Assembly (NCBI RefSeq): GCF_001949145.1
Contig: NW_019091601.1
Location: 366,792-383,390, forward strand
Source of the DNA: Acanthaster planci
Taxonomy: Eukaryota > Echinodermata > Asteroidea > Valvatida > Acanthasteridae
Reading direction: 5' to 3'
DNA: 16,599 bases
Part shown: positions 1-10,600 of the stretch, piece after piece
How the letters are laid out: every line of letters starts with the position of its first letter
How positions within the stretch are numbered: position 1 is the first letter of the stretch
The notes under the pieces: generated by a model
Database searches by the model: none
What the model was told of the DNA's origin: nothing
What the model saw: the letters and a program-made list of their open reading frames with translations, nothing else
Position numbers and translations under genes: made by a program

Positions 1-57
1 CACTAAAATTTCATTGAAGGCATGATTTTTATTTAGCGTTATGTATTCTTCTTGCAG

Positions 58-201
58 CTGAAATTTGCCAAGAATGTCAGTGAGTGTCTGAAGAAAGCCT
101 TGCGTATTGCCAAGCAGTGCATGGACCCCACCGTCCAAGTCCAGCTGTTTGTAGAGATTCTCAATCGGTACATCTATTACTTTGAGAAAGGAAATGACCA
201 G
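58..201 (+). CDS. VPS35: VPS35 penultimate coding exon
   Basis: This exon of 144 bp (48 codons, phase 0 at both ends) follows a pyrimidine-rich acceptor ending TTCTTCTTGCAG and stops at CAG|GTAAGG. It encodes solenoid helices containing KQCMDP and [15 protein letters not shown], which are highly conserved across animals. Confidence 0.95.
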
Positions 202-1273
202 GTAAGGAGGTTTAGTATGTTGGGGTGAACTTGTTTGAGACCTGTGGCCAAGTTAGAATGAATGGCCATATGGGAACCAGCAGAGGGACAAAATTTACCA
301 GGTTGGAATTTCTGGCCAACTTATCAAACTTCTGACACATGTTTATTGAGCAGTGATATTTCAGTAGACCTGTACATATACTTGACTGCACGCTGTATTG
401 CCTCACACTCAGCTAAATTCTGCCTATTCATTAAGTCATATCGTCTGCTTTTGAAGCAATTCTTGGAAGTTCATCCTGTCAGGACCTTGTACAGTTTTTG
501 GGAGATTGTGGAAGACTGAAGAAAGAAGAGCCCAGTCACCATTCGCTCCTTGTGGGAAACAAGATTTGGCACACTTCTGTCAACCAACCCTCTCATGGAG
601 ATTCACCATGTCCATGCAGAGGTCTGTGCACATATGACGCTATGTGCTGAGCATGCATGACCAGTGTGTTTGAATGTCTAGTCACTGCATGTGCACTGGA
701 CACAAAAATTAAACACTTTCCATCAGCTTGCCTTTTCCTGTAAGACCAGTGAGAGGGCGCTACAAGTCAGGGTTGGTAGACCGCTTACACTTTGCCTATT
801 TTCCACATGGGCCATCAAAGTATGGAGAAATACCACCCTTCGTTTGTGCCAGGTTTGACTGAAAAATGTACAAATATCACAGTGAGGTAGGAGGAGAGAA
901 GTTGGTTTCCTTACATGGGGCTTGATGCCCTTTATAAGTTTTGTTGTTGGGTTTCCCCCACAGAGGATAATTCTGAAGAGTTGGGAGGTTAGGTATTTCT
1001 TTGTCAGAAACTCCTCGGTAGTCAGTTGGTGACGTTGAAGGTGTCATTGTAATAATAAGGATAAATTTCTTGAGATCTGGCCCTCCTCAACAGGTGACAG
1101 CCCAGATCATCAACCAGCTGATCGAGAAGATCCGTGAGGACTTGCCCAACCTGGAGGACAACGACGAGACGGAGCAGATCAACAAGCACTTCACGAACAC
1201 CCTCGAGCACCTGCGGAACAAGATGGATGCCGGTGACTCGGAAGGACCCTCCTACCAGGGTATTGTCCTCTAG
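58..1273 (+). CDS. VPS35: VPS35, retromer core subunit (3' part: last two coding exons)
   Basis: Two exons, 58-201 and 1094-1273, join in phase 0 and encode the last 107 residues of VPS35. The 5' part of the gene lies before the window. What is seen: the first exon reads into [14 protein letters not shown] and [14 protein letters not shown], and the second reads [20 protein letters not shown] and NTLEHLR, ending in GPSYQGIVL. These closely match the C-terminus of human VPS35 as I know it, with no gap. Known of the family: VPS35 is a long alpha-solenoid of roughly 800 residues. With VPS26 and VPS29 it forms the cargo-recognition part of retromer, which sorts membrane proteins from endosomes to the Golgi or plasma membrane; its C-terminal half cradles VPS29. 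Nothing is broken: the frame is open and the splice sites are canonical. The gene runs tail-to-tail towards the SLC7-type transporter. The identification is very secure; the species is not. Confidence 0.95.
202..1093 (+). other. Last intron of VPS35
   Basis: This 892-bp GT-AG intron runs from GTAAGG to a CTCAACAG acceptor. An open frame of 85 codons at 262-519 has no family resemblance and no splice logic, so I read it as chance. I see no repeat or RNA gene in it. Confidence 0.85.
1094..1273 (+). CDS. VPS35: VPS35 last coding exon with stop
   Basis: This exon of 180 bp (59 codons plus TAG) starts after CCTCAACAG. Translation begins [21 protein letters not shown] and ends GPSYQGIVL. The open frame extends 5' of the acceptor to an ATG at 1070, but those eight residues are intronic. 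The codons are clearly GC-richer than the flanking intron and 3' region. Confidence 0.95.
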   Translation: MTAQIINQLIEKIREDLPNLEDNDETEQINKHFTNTLEHLRNKMDAGDSEGPSYQGIVL

Positions 1274-1781
1274 ACAGGTGACGGATTGGCCATCATGGGA
1301 AATATTCACATTGAATGACTCACTGACAGTAGAGTCCTCCAATGAACAAAGCAATTTCTGGGGAGGAAAGACCGGTTTGTGAGCTAAATATAGTTGCGTT
1401 ACATCATCATTCTTGAAACAGACCCACACTTTTGAGTGGCGACCATTTTTCAACCACTGGTTGATTAAGCCTGTTACCCAGGGTGCACTTGTGCCTTTGT
1501 TACCAGGGAAATTGACCAGTTCTTTACAAGTGGTCATCTCTGGAACTTGCCAAAGGATGCATTGCCTTGAAAACTCAGTTCTGGTTCTGACATGATCTGT
1601 TTGTTGAGTCTTCCCATAAGCCTGAAAGTCACAGTCTAACAGACCTTTTTCTTGTCATGTCACTGTTATTGATTTTGCCCACAAGGGATTGGAGAGCTTT
1701 GGCTTGCCATCAATACAAAAGCAAAAGAATAATCCACTAAGTGGACAAAAAAAATATCACGCAGCTTTGAAAACACTGAAT

Positions 1782-1787
1782 AATAAA
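1782..1787 (+). promoter_or_regulatory. Candidate VPS35 polyadenylation signal
   Basis: This is the first AATAAA hexamer downstream of the VPS35 stop, about 510 bp after it. The hexamer is seen directly; its use as the cleavage signal is inferred from position. In AT-rich DNA one such hit could be chance. Confidence 0.4.
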
Positions 1788-1812
1788 TACTGCTACTTAA
1801 TAACGAAAACAC

Positions 1813-1833
1813 CACCCTTATTAATCAAGGGTG
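1813..1833. repeat. Short hairpin in VPS35 3' region
   Basis: Perfect 7-bp arms CACCCTT and AAGGGTG surround a 7-base loop. It lies 25 bp after the candidate polyadenylation hexamer. Without conservation data it may be chance. Confidence 0.3.
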
Positions 1834-4189
1834 AACTTTCTGTAAACTTTGGCTGCCCATGCCATTGGTCTATAGAGTGCTCGTCTGTATCAGTGACTCT
1901 CTTGAACAAGTCAGTAGTTTTGCACCTTGACTCAATACTTACAGTCTTACTAATCGTTTCCTGAGTGTAAGTCCAAATGTACATATGCCAGAGGATTACT
2001 TGTATGACCTTGGATACATAGCAGATGTTAGCAGCATCGGAGTCTTGCTCTACAAGTTCCATTACCAGTCGAAAAATCTATTAGATGTTTCTTTCACACT
2101 GCCTTGTAAAGTTTTTACAACGTGGCTAAAGGCTAGAAAATTAATTGTTGTAGGAATAAGAAAGAAAAACATCATTTTTCCAGTAAGAAAAACAAGTTGA
2201 AGTTCTCACAAAGACATCATTACAAAATCTCGTCTTAAATCTTTGCCTCGTTTTTCCTCATGGCTTATGAATTAATTGATAACAATGGCAATGTGAATAT
2301 TTCCTGAGATGAGAAGTTTCAGTTTTGTCTGTCTCTCAACCGAGGCTATTATAATTTTCACACTTCCAATATTTCTCACTGTATTTGTATATATATGTCC
2401 ACTATTACATTTTGTTTGTTTTTTACTTGTATCTGTGAACAGGTAATGGCATAACTTTTAAGGAAGAGTGTAATTGTTTCAACTCAGAAATGGAAAAATT
2501 TCTAATGGAAAACTTGAACTTTACTGTGAAGGAGACAGTCAGGCGCCGAGCAGTTTAAACAGGGATTTCATAGAAAGTTGGTTTTTAGCACACTTGACTC
2601 AAGAAGTCAAGGAATGTGTTTCCATGTTCATGAGCGTGATGCTCTGATGAATTGCAGGATGTCTTTGACAAAGATTGCTTTGTTCCTATTTTTGTGGGAC
2701 CGGATTCATATGCAAACAGGTGTAGTTAGTGTACATGTGTGTACTGTTCCACAGGGCAAACTCAAGGAGGGACCAAAGGATGTCCCTTGTTCAGTGTCCC
2801 CACATGCAAGTTATGAGTTCCTCTGCTTAATCAAAATGAAGTACAACGCTTTCCCTCACTGGTATAGTAGACACGACTTCGAGTGCGTGATACTATCTCT
2901 TGGAAACAATATGGACACTTGTTTTAGCCACCTCTAAGTAGCAGGCACATGTATATCTAGTCATAGGATTTTTTTTAATTGCAGCTTTGTTTCTGGCTCG
3001 TCTCTGACATTGGAACTGCGTGTTGGTTTACATTGTTAAGACAAAATGAAAACCATACTTACATCTTTGGGTTATTTTAGCATTTAAGATTATTTGATTG
3101 AGTTAAATCTTAAAATTGGTGTACAAATCAGTCCAGCGAGACATGATTTTGAAAACCCTTGGAGCCAGTGCTTTGGAGCTACAGCATACACCAATTTCCT
3201 TGCCTAAAAGAGTTGGGAAGCAAACTGTGCCGACTAAAAAAAGGGTAACACCTCTTTGAGCATATAGAAGAGGGGAAAGTATTGTTAAGGTTTGGGGGAA
3301 GAGCGATGGCTCAGAAAAAGGATAAAGACCGCAACAGAACTCTCCAGAAAAAAAAATAAAGTCAAGACCCTAAAGCGTGTCGAATGCCTTCATTGTGGAT
3401 GAAATAGACTCTTAAGTGTGTTCCAGGCAATTGATACAAGAAACTTTTTTTGGAATTTTTTTTCGTTATTTTTTTAAATCAAAACCTGGGGTTGAACGTT
3501 AACCACAGCAATGACTATGAAATTTTGATTTGTTTACGTCATACAATATAAACGAAATAGATGAAGTGAAACAGTTCATTTTGATGTCAAACTTTAAACA
3601 AAAATGCACTTTGAACATTATGTGCTTGGTCAGTAATTACGAATAAGCCAATTTTCAAATCTTTCAAAATACAATACAATGAAATAACAATATATACCTG
3701 GAGGATAGAATAAACTTCATTCGAAAATGATTGGCATTTTCTGAACAAAATGAAACTTATTCTTTAATGCTGTTTTTTTTTAATGTCTAGTCATGTGATG
3801 GAAAAAAAAACTTTTCTGCGCTTTTAAAAGAAAACAAATACGTGGTTATCTTACGGGACTGATTTACAGACAAGCTTTATGTGTAGTCATTGTAAGAATT
3901 TATCGACACTACCATCATACTCATGAAAGTGTCTTTATGTTTAGCTTGTACATGTAATTACTGTGAAAATTAATAATAGATAAAAAAATATACATGTACT
4001 AGAAAATGGACAGATAACTGGAGGTGTTATTTCCTGTGTTGTATCTCAAATGAAATTTTACTATTATTTTGTTAGATGTTTGTGTACTTGTTGAAAAATG
4101 AAAATCCAGAATAGAAATGTAAAGAATTCATACTTGCTGGATACAAATGATCTCGGAAGGTTTTCTTGGCTTCTAAGTTTGCGAGGATT

Positions 4190-4400
4190 GCAAAACTTCT
4201 GGCCTGGAGCATCGATCTCGAGAGTTGTGGATCATTTTGGCAAACACTGGGCTCCAGTTCAGCCTGGGAGGTTATAGTGCTTGTGTACCTAAGCAAGGCA
4301 TTTTGTGTCAAGTTGCTTCTTTCCTAGAGCACTGCCTATGCCCCCATCAGCAAGGGGTAACAGCGCTGTGGCGCCTTGATCATCCACCCTGGTAGATGCA
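4190..4400 (+). repeat. Degenerate SINE-like element (tentative)
   Basis: An A-box-like TGGCCTGGAGC near 4200 is followed about 45 bp later by a B-box-like CAGTTCAGCCTGG near 4254. Then comes GTGTACCTAAGCAAGGCATT, which resembles the 'TGAGCAAGGCACTTAACC' tail found in many L2/CR1-dependent SINEs. The order head, B box, L2-like tail fits a tRNA-derived SINE in plus orientation. All boxes are decayed, so both identity and ends are uncertain. Confidence 0.35.
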
Positions 4401-4569
4401 CTTCATAATCATGTGTTATAAAAAGTAACAACTCCCCGGGCTTTTTTCAACGGTAGTAGTTTTGACACGCGTTTCCCTATGTGATTGACTGCAGTTTGAG
4501 AATGAATGGAATCATTTCGTGTACTGTGCAGTATCCGTGAACTGTGCAACTTCTTGCCAGTAATGGATG

Positions 4570-4634
4570 TCAGTAGGTTTGATGTTCCTGGTGTACAACT
4601 AGGAGAAGTTTCTGCAGAAATAACGAAATCCTCT
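4570..4634 (-). CDS. Transporter exon 10 (C-terminal tail and stop)
   Basis: This 65-bp terminal exon follows a good acceptor (TTGTTTACTTTCCAG). Joined in phase 1 it reads E-RISLFLQKLLLVVHQEHQTY and TGA. The QKLLLVVHQE segment parallels LAT1's C-terminal QKLMQVVPQE, which supports this phase over a longer overlapping open frame. Confidence 0.82.
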
Positions 4635-7600
4635 CTGGAAAGTAAACAATAGAGCAAATAATTCATTATGCCCAATAGTAAGTAATTGGGACTGGCCTAT
4701 ATGCGCTTCGGTACCTGTCAAGTTGTCTACTTTGCCATCGTCAGTTCTTTTGGAAAGAGAGTTGATTTCTCTTCTGGTCTGTGGCAGTCTCAACGGAGAG
4801 GGAACATTCTTACAGTTCATTATGGGAAAGTGTTGGCATCTATCATGTCTATACATTTACTTTGACATGCTTGCGGAAGGAGTTTGCAGTTTTACTGAAT
4901 TGGAAGAGTGCCTGGAAGATGCTTGCTCGCACATTGCGAATGTGTTTGACAAGTAAGGCAACTCACCTCCATGGCGTAGCAGTTGCGGCCATTTCTCGAT
5001 CACCTTGTCATAGACGAACTTCTTGAGCGGTATGAAGGACAGGGCCACAACCGTTGTGATGGCCACAGCGACGGGTTTCAGGTACATTGAGTAGCCGATG
5101 AGAATTAGACTGATGATTAGAAAGCTGATGGGAAAACCTTTTGGAACCTGGTAGCAAAATGGAAAGAAAAACAAGTCCAAATCGGTCAAATCTGTAACAG
5201 TAAAGGCCGGTTCATAGTTGGTGCGAAAGCGAATACAAATGCGATTTTGTGACGTGAGCTCAAATATTGGAGCTGCGAATTCGAAAACTTGAGCACAGTT
5301 CATCAACTCGAGTGAAATTTGGCCGCAAATCTTTCGTGACGTCAAATTCGCTTCGCTTACCACGTTCGCCTGGAGTATGAACCGACCTTAAACGCGTATT
5401 GATAAATGTTTGTGCATGGAGCGATGCTGTTAAGTCCCCGCAAGTCCATTGAGGAAGTCATTCGCTTCCAACTCAAATCTGTTTATTTAACCTGTGACTT
5501 GTTCATCCCCATTTTCCAGCGACCACACTTGTGTTTCGACGTGTGATGTCGCCGACCACAGCTCTGCCATGCACCACTGTGGGCCAAGAATGCCTTCCAA
5601 TGCTGGTTAGAGCAAGCAGGCCAAATTTACTGAGTTGACATCTCTGGTCTCCGTGGTCTAAGTAACAGAGACTCTCCAGGTCACCTGTGAGCTTTTGGGC
5701 GCGACTAGGTAATTGTCTATAAATTTTTGGAAAGGTGTTTCGTAGAGGCTCAGTTACCCAAATTGTGGTTTTTGGTGTAACCACTGTGCTCGCTCTTCGT
5801 AGCAACAATTTCATTTTTCACTGAGTTCTCCACCATGAAATGCCTGAAATTGCATTTAAAGACCGAGAAATCGGCATATCGCATGACTTACCTCGTAGGG
5901 CCTTTCAATGTCAGGCACCTTCTTCTTCATTATCAACAGTACAATGCAGGACATGGCTACACCCATCCAGGCAAAGGAAGCTAGCTGGTTCAGGATCATG
6001 GTTAGGCTGTCGATGTGGATCATGATCAGGCAGATTGGGATCTGGACGTGGGACAATACCCAATAAAAAGAAGTGTATTTCATCCACTTTTCATTTTGCA
6101 AGAGCAGGAATAAGGAGGTACAGCCCTTGTGCATTATCTCAGGTGTATGTTTGTTCTTGCGCACGTTTTTAAGAGTTACCATTTTACTTGTTTGTGTTAC
6201 TTATTTTTCATTCTCACAACCTGTACTACCAACGCTTTTTAAATTTCTGATGGAAAAGAGTCACAGGGTCACTTTTGTTGAAAAGTCCCAGTTGCTACCT
6301 CCCAGCATCACCCCAAATTCTGGATTAATCACCGCGGAAGGCTAACACAAGGTTTCCTTTTGGATGCCAGAGTTGGTGTTCCTCAAAATATAGGAAGAGA
6401 ATCAAGAGGGACAAGTAAATGATACTGGAATCCATTACATGTTGTATAGCGTTTTGGTCAGAATTCTGGATGATCCCAGGAGTCGGGGGAAGCTACTACA
6501 GAGGCAGCTTACGTATGTGAGGAAGGCTGCTGTGGGTGTATTCCTCTTGATGCTGAGCATGGACCAGATCTCTGGAGCACAATGCAGTCGGGCTGCTACC
6601 ATTAAAAGCCTGGAAGAAAGCGGTTTGGAAACTCATGAGACTATGTCTGGGTCGGTATACAAATCCTGACTTCGCCGTAATTAGGTTTTTATTCCACTCT
6701 ATCTCCTGGCAACTCGACGTAGGAAAATATCTGAACATTTGGTCTTGTATTCAGGAATATTTAGTCACAGGAAATGGAACTAAATCGGTGACAGTGAAAC
6801 AAAATTTAAACATTTGAACGAAAAGGACTCTTTAATGTACTTTGGCTGTCGCTTTCAATTAAAACGGTTGAATAAGTTTTATTCCTTAGGTTTGCATCTG
6901 ATATATCAAATGCTGCTCATGTGGCTTTTGCACGGTCATCGTCTATCAGTTTGAAATTTAACTTGGAAATTCACGTTCCCGATCATTAATTTTGAAGGAT
7001 ATGCCAACCGTGCTTTCACGAGATTAACTTGGAATCAAAGACCTCTTCCCGGTTTTTGTAGGGATAACCACCTTACCTGCCATTCCCCATGACGAGCCCA
7101 TTGAATGCACTGAGTGTTGAAATTGCCACGGTTACAGGCATAATCCACGCCCACTTTTCGCCAAGAACACGAAGAGCAAATATCTGTTCATAAAACAGCG
7201 TCTTTAGTCAGTTGCTGAGTCTCTAAATCCCTTAAGTTTCAGTGATCTCCCACGCAGTTCCGGTGACCTTTTACATTCCTTTACATAATGAAATACGTTA
7301 ACTGTTAATAATAATTTTTTTTTAAAGGTGCGATGAAGAATGATTTGGCGAATATTTCACAAAGAATTTTCCTTTCGAAAATGCACTTAGATCATGCTTA
7401 CTTGCTTACATGTTGTTCCTAATGACAAGCTAAACTCAAATATCACGAGCAGTAAGTAATGTGTGTTCTCAAGTCTTTTATTTCCCTCCCAAAAACTTCA
7501 GGGAAAAGTGATAAGAGAAGAAACTAACACAGTGAGGATTAACATCTCTTTGATAAGTGTTTTCTTTAAAGTATGGGTGCACAAACTCAGCAAGAAAAAG

Positions 7601-10600
7601 TTAGATAAGACTTGAATCTATATGCATGGTGGAAGTACTAAATTAGGTTAGACTTGCGGTTGCACCATGTACAAGAAAGAATTTCTTATTAGTGTGTGGT
7701 TCTGTTACCGTTGAAACTGCAGGGTTCGTCAGCATCTCCTCGGGCGTAAGGACGGTCAGATATGCTAGGTTGATTAAGACATAGATGACTGTAATTAGAG
7801 GGATGCTGATGAGCAGGGCAAGCGGAACAGTCCTGAGAGAGAGAAAAAAAAAAGACAAAGTCACTGATGGCCACTCGTTTGTGCAACCTAACACAGCGCT
7901 GGTGACTTCTCAATTCTCTGAACTATTTACTTCTTGGTTTTGCGAGTGACCCGACTCAATGCACGGATGTGGTAGTGCAAAGTAAAAGTCAAACTCAAAA
8001 TTAAAATACAGTTACCGTTCATCGTCACATAACATGTTTATTATTATCTGATCTAAGGATCAATACATTACCAGTCAAGGTTCTTGATATCCTCCGCTAC
8101 GTAAGCGATCACAACCCTGTATTAGGAACGATGGCATAAAAAATGTGAACAATTCACATAGATCTATAATTGGTAAAAATTAACAGACCAGGCAGCCGCC
8201 CACGCATATCAATTGACGTTAGAGTGGGGCTTCGGGGAGCGCCATTCCTTATGTTTTTTTTGTGGGCAATTTGTGACCTATCACCGACAATAAAACACCT
8301 GTTTTTAAAAAGTATTGAGCACCTATTTATTTCAGAGGTTACTTAGGTCGTGTGACTGGATGTTTTGCTTTACATTTCTATAGTCGACGAATTTAAATCA
8401 CACCATTCGATATCTAAGCATAGGAGATAAATTTACACTCACCAGCCGGAAAACAGGTTTACAATGCTGAAAATCTCCATAGCGAACCTGCTGAATTCGA
8501 ACTCTACCCGATAGGCGAGGGATTGCTGCAAGATCTCTGTCTTACCTGAGGGGGAGAGATTGTCAAATGTTACTCCTCCACTGGGAATATGTGGTGAATT
8601 ATTCGGAGTGGCATTAGTAAAACGAAATGTCATAACTTCTTTACCGATTCGTAAAGCTTTCACCTGCATTTGCAAAGGACGAAGGAACCACATCGGAATT
8701 CAAAGCGTGCTTTCTTTCACAGCTTTCATATTTTTGACTGGCGAGTGCAAGAGTTTTGACAGTTAATATATGTGAGCTCCAATGTCATTAAAATCTCAGT
8801 CCTATTATGTAAATGAAAGAACCTGATAACAATTCTTCAGTGACGGCCCTGGAATTTGAATCTCCGTCAGCCGCATGGTCCCGTAAAAGAGACAGTGACA
8901 CATCAGGGGGATAGACAGTGGACCCAAGCCCTCGGAACAGGGTATTATATATTTCCCGTGCTTTCAGGTCCGGTAAATATCCAGATACTATACAGAAATC
9001 GAATGCGCCTCGCTCTTTGCCGAAATACCCAAAAGGTAGTTCAGTATTGTCAACTCCAGTGACAATCGGCTTGACAGAGCCAAAGGTATCACGGCCTTTA
9101 CAAAGTGCATGCAGGCCTACAGGACCGTGGCTGGTGTGTGCCGTCAGCCCCAGTCCTCCACATTGCCGTAACGATGGATGATAACTGTTGTGTCCTGCCA
9201 CATCATCTACAGCACCAAGAGCGACCTTGATAAGCGACTGCAGTGCTCAGCACACCCGTGGCAGTGATGTATGGCAATCTCGCGAGTTTGTTTATTTGCT
9301 TGGAAAACAGCCACTTTGTTGCCAATCCTGGTATCAACGTTTAGGACATAGCACGGTCTTACAAATTTGGTCCACTGGGTGAGGCGCCTTAGACCATCGA
9401 GTAATATTTTTGGCTTTTATTTGGCTTCGGGGAGGGAAGAGCCCCTAAGACGAGGAATGGGTACCCTTGTGCCCTCTCTAGTCTAGCCGCACGAGGGAAC
9501 CCTCCAAGGTCACACTGAGGTATCTACATGCAAAAACACTAGAATTGGGATATGTAGCTTCCACCATGCTGCCACATAAATGCAATATTGGACTCCAGGT
9601 CTTTGGTGAATGGGGGGTGGAAATGAGACTTTTTCTTTCCCCTAAACGACTGTGAAATTGTTTTCATCCATGAAATAAATCATCAACCCAACCCAAAACC
9701 TTTTCCCGCCCACTTCCTTTGATATTTCACTAATTCGCACAATTACCTTGGCAAATGGTCACAAAGGCGGCTAGAATGATGAAGAGCAGACCAACCACCT
9801 TGACGGCAGTGAAAACAACTTGTAGTCTCAGAGTCCATTGCACGCTCATACAGTTCACGTAAAACAGTGCCACTGCATCAAATGAAAGACAGAAAATCAC
9901 TCTAAATTACCATTGCGTGCATGGTGGATTTTTTTCCAAATAAAATGTTGAGGAGAAATTGGATATACATACCCAGTGCAATCAGACTTGACCTCAGTGC
10001 AGTGGCTTAGACTAGATCTCAAAGTGTGTCGGTATCTCAGAAGTTCTGTTTTTTAATTAATTAATACGCAGATAAGCCGTTTTGGCCCTATGTCCTATAA
10101 GCTGACTCTCTAACATTGTTTTGAAAACTAGAAGTACATCAGTGAGTTCAAGGAGTAAAGAAAGTCTCTAAAAATCGCCGAACTCATTAGCGGGTGTGTC
10201 TCTCTCAATGCTCTCTCATTTACATTTTGTTCCTACTTTCGTAAGCTTCACTGGCCATGGCTACCAAAATTATATATTTTCGGAGTGTTAGACTAAAATT
10301 ATTAGTATACAGGGATAATTGGGGTAGGATCAAAGACTTTTTTTTAAAAGATGACAATATTTCAAGAGGAGAAACGAGGATACGTTTACCAAGCTTTAAT
10401 ATCAGGCAGGCCTAACAATTCAGCAAGAGGAGTCTGGTAAAATACATGATTTTGTGTATTTTCATTTCAAAAGTAGTAAAATTTGGGTCCGATAATTATT
10501 TTCAATTCAAAAATAGTCAGATTTAGGTTTGAAATAACTTGGTCGGATTTAAGATGTCTTTCAGCCAGGTTGGCATTGAAGCGTATTTCTGTACTTTATG

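Larger units (their letters stand above)
1274..4569. other. Convergent intergenic region with both 3' UTRs
   Basis: About 3.3 kb separates the VPS35 stop from the transporter stop. It should hold the VPS35 3' UTR (AATAAA at 1782-1787), a short hairpin at 1813-1833, AT-rich unique-looking DNA with A/T homopolymer runs (for example around 3340-3360 and 3450-3475), and a decayed SINE-like stretch near 4190-4400. The open frames here, including 119 codons at 2578-2937 starting at TTG, show no recognisable domain. I find no RNA gene. No AATAAA lies close downstream of the transporter stop on the minus strand; ATTAAA variants occur near 3763-3768 and 3779-3784. Confidence 0.7.

Noticed and set aside
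2386-2393. Pumilio-type TGTATATA motif in the VPS35 3' region
   Set aside because: An exact 8-mer, but expected by chance in AT-rich DNA of this length, and it lies beyond the candidate poly(A) signal.
2578-2937. 119-codon plus-strand open frame in the intergenic region
   Set aside because: It starts at TTG, has no family resemblance, and no splice-site logic. I consider it chance.
4409-4675. 88-codon minus-strand frame covering the last transporter exon
   Set aside because: It is out of phase with exon 9. The exon 9 phase gives the LAT1-like tail QKLLLVVHQE and an early TGA, so the longer frame is a shadow.
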